A stretch of 7,099 nt of DNA, taken from NCBI GenBank assembly GCA_030643245.1, contig DAOWME010000162.1, positions 1-7,099 on the forward strand, written 5' to 3'. Below are positions 6,117-7,099 of this stretch, piece after piece. Source of the stretch: Deltaproteobacteria bacterium. Its GTDB lineage: Bacteria; Desulfobacterota; UBA8473. Made by a program: the position numbers and the translations under genes. Numbering within the stretch: position 1 is the first letter of the stretch; each line of letters starts with the position of its first letter. The notes under the pieces are model-generated. The model was not told where the DNA came from. It made no database searches and saw only the letters and a program-made list of their open reading frames with translations.

Positions 6117-6857
6117 ATGGATAAAAAAGAGCGCGAACAGACGCTTGTGCTTATCAAACCGGACGCGCTAAAGAATTCGTTAACAGGCTATTTACTTTCT
6201 CAACTTTCCGAATTTCATACGGGATTGCATTTTTCTGGGACTAAGATCGTATATGTCGGTAAAATGCTAGCCGAAGAACACTATGCCGAACATCGTGGAA
6301 AGGTATTTTTCCCTTCCCTTCTGGATTACATAATGGGACGCATCCATTATACTGATCAACCATGGATGCAAAGAGTGAGCGCGCTTGTTTATCAAGGCCC
6401 AGATGCAATAAAAAAAATACGAGAAATTGCAGGTCCGACGAATCCTCACGTTGCCAGGGCAAATAAACCAGGGTGTATCCGTGCACTGGGGACATTAGTT
6501 CCTCTCAAAGACGCTGAAGGCAATATAATAGGTGAGCGTATGGACAACCTCATTCACGCTTCTGCTACACCTAGTGAAGCAGAACGAGAAATAAAGCTCT
6601 GGTTCAAGCCCAGTGATATACCGCCATTAATGCATGCCTACCCTACCGCTATAAACAAGGATTACTACTATCTAAAAGATAATAAACTTTGTATGACGCC
6701 CGAGCCGGGCAACATTTGCTTTCTCGCCCCTGGTGATATTGCCTGGGCATCAGACCTTGAAACACTACGCCGGCTGAACCAAGGTGTTCAGACATCTTGC
6801 TCGCTTGAAGCGATTGTTGCCAAATACCTCATAAACGAAATCCAGGGAAATCATTAG
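6117..6857 (+). CDS. Long-form nucleoside-diphosphate-kinase-like protein
   Basis: This 246-residue protein has an N-terminal nucleoside diphosphate kinase domain (about 7-163). Recognisable parts are the opening LVLIKPDAL with Lys14, HYAEHRGKVFFPSLLDYI (55-72), the GPTNP turn (106-110), PGCIR (118-122), and N144-L-I-H147-A-S, where His147 corresponds to the phosphorylated active-site histidine. Classical enzymes are about 140 residues. Here about 12 extra residues lie between IR and the active-site Asn, and a C-terminal region of about 80 residues (164-246) has no motif that I recognise. It probably transfers phosphate between nucleotides, but the long form may have another nucleotide-linked role. 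The start is firm: AAGGAGA at 6104-6110 precedes the ATG. It may share a transcript with the hydrolase. A foldback element begins 26 bases after its stop. Confidence 0.82.
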   Translation: MDKKEREQTLVLIKPDALKNSLTGYLLSQLSEFHTGLHFSGTKIVYVGKMLAEEHYAEHRGKVFFPSLLDYIMGRIHYTDQPWMQRVSALVYQGPDAIKKIREIAGPTNPHVARANKPGCIRALGTLVPLKDAEGNIIGERMDNLIHASATPSEAEREIKLWFKPSDIPPLMHAYPTAINKDYYYLKDNKLCMTPEPGNICFLAPGDIAWASDLETLRRLNQGVQTSCSLEAIVAKYLINEIQGNH

Positions 6858-6883
6858 TGGGTGTCTGACCAGAAATGAGATAG

Positions 6884-7069
6884 TGTCCATCGATAAATGG
6901 ACTTCTTGAGAAAAGGGCACGAGTTGGTTTCCAATTCAGAGATGAGCAATTTTTTCTCTGAGCAAGGCCGCACGCCGGTTTGCGCCGAGGCTTACATGGT
7001 CGTACGTCGCAGGCGGAAACCGGAGGAGAACGCAGCTCAGGGGAAAAAGGGCCATTTCTGGATGGAAAC
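6884..7069 (-). mobile_element. 186-bp foldback MITE-like element, family 2, copy B (inverted)
   Basis: This is the inverted partner of the element at 3108-3293, with only scattered differences. Its ends are TGTCCATC at 6884 and, on the opposite strand, GTTTCCATC from 7069. The heptamer GAGATAG occurs immediately outside on both sides (6877-6883 and 7070-7076) and looks like a target-site duplication. It follows the kinase-like stop by 26 bases and may end that transcript through its hairpin structure. Confidence 0.82.
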
Positions 7070-7099
7070 GAGATAGTTTTTTAAAGGTCAAGGAAGTAA

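Noticed and set aside
3108..7069. CRISPR array or classical composite transposon
   Set aside because: There are only two repeat copies, and no spacer series. No transposase gene lies between or within them, and the outer flanks do not form a direct repeat.

Overview
The window looks like a chromosomal segment of an anaerobic Gram-negative bacterium. A TonB/ExbD pair and an OprO/P-like porin imply an outer membrane. A NapG/NapH-like iron-sulfur pair implies anaerobic quinol chemistry. My best guess is Desulfobacterota (former Deltaproteobacteria). It rests on the gene repertoire and on a remembered, unchecked impression of the foldback repeats; no taxonomic marker is present.

Layout. The left part (75-3086) is one minus-strand series read right to left: exbD, tonB, a 186-bp foldback element, a napG-like ferredoxin and a napH-like membrane ferredoxin. 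A second foldback element (family 2, copy A, 3108-3293) fills the gap between exbD and a divergent plus-strand porin (3297-4646). About 600 bp without a convincing gene follow (4647-5247), holding a possible terminator, a decayed repeat and a good sigma-70-like promoter. Then come a metallo-beta-lactamase-fold hydrolase (5248-5997) and a long nucleoside-diphosphate-kinase-like protein (6117-6857), both plus strand. A second, inverted copy of family 2 (copy B, about 6884-7069) closes the window. The first 74 and last 30 bases hold no gene that I can support.

How the genes may work together. ExbD and TonB would pass proton-motive force to an outer-membrane receptor, but the third subunit, ExbB, is not in the window. 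The NapG/H-like pair would move electrons between the quinone pool and a partner outside the cytoplasm; that partner is also not here. The porin, hydrolase and kinase-like genes have no evident pathway in common.

The most striking content is the non-coding repeats. There are two unrelated foldback MITE-like families, one as an intact copy plus two likely fragments and one as an inverted pair. Three of them meet gene boundaries exactly: one overlaps the tonB stop codon, one sits 21 bases upstream of the exbD start, and one fragment appears to contain the porin start codon. I found no convincing undescribed multi-gene system.
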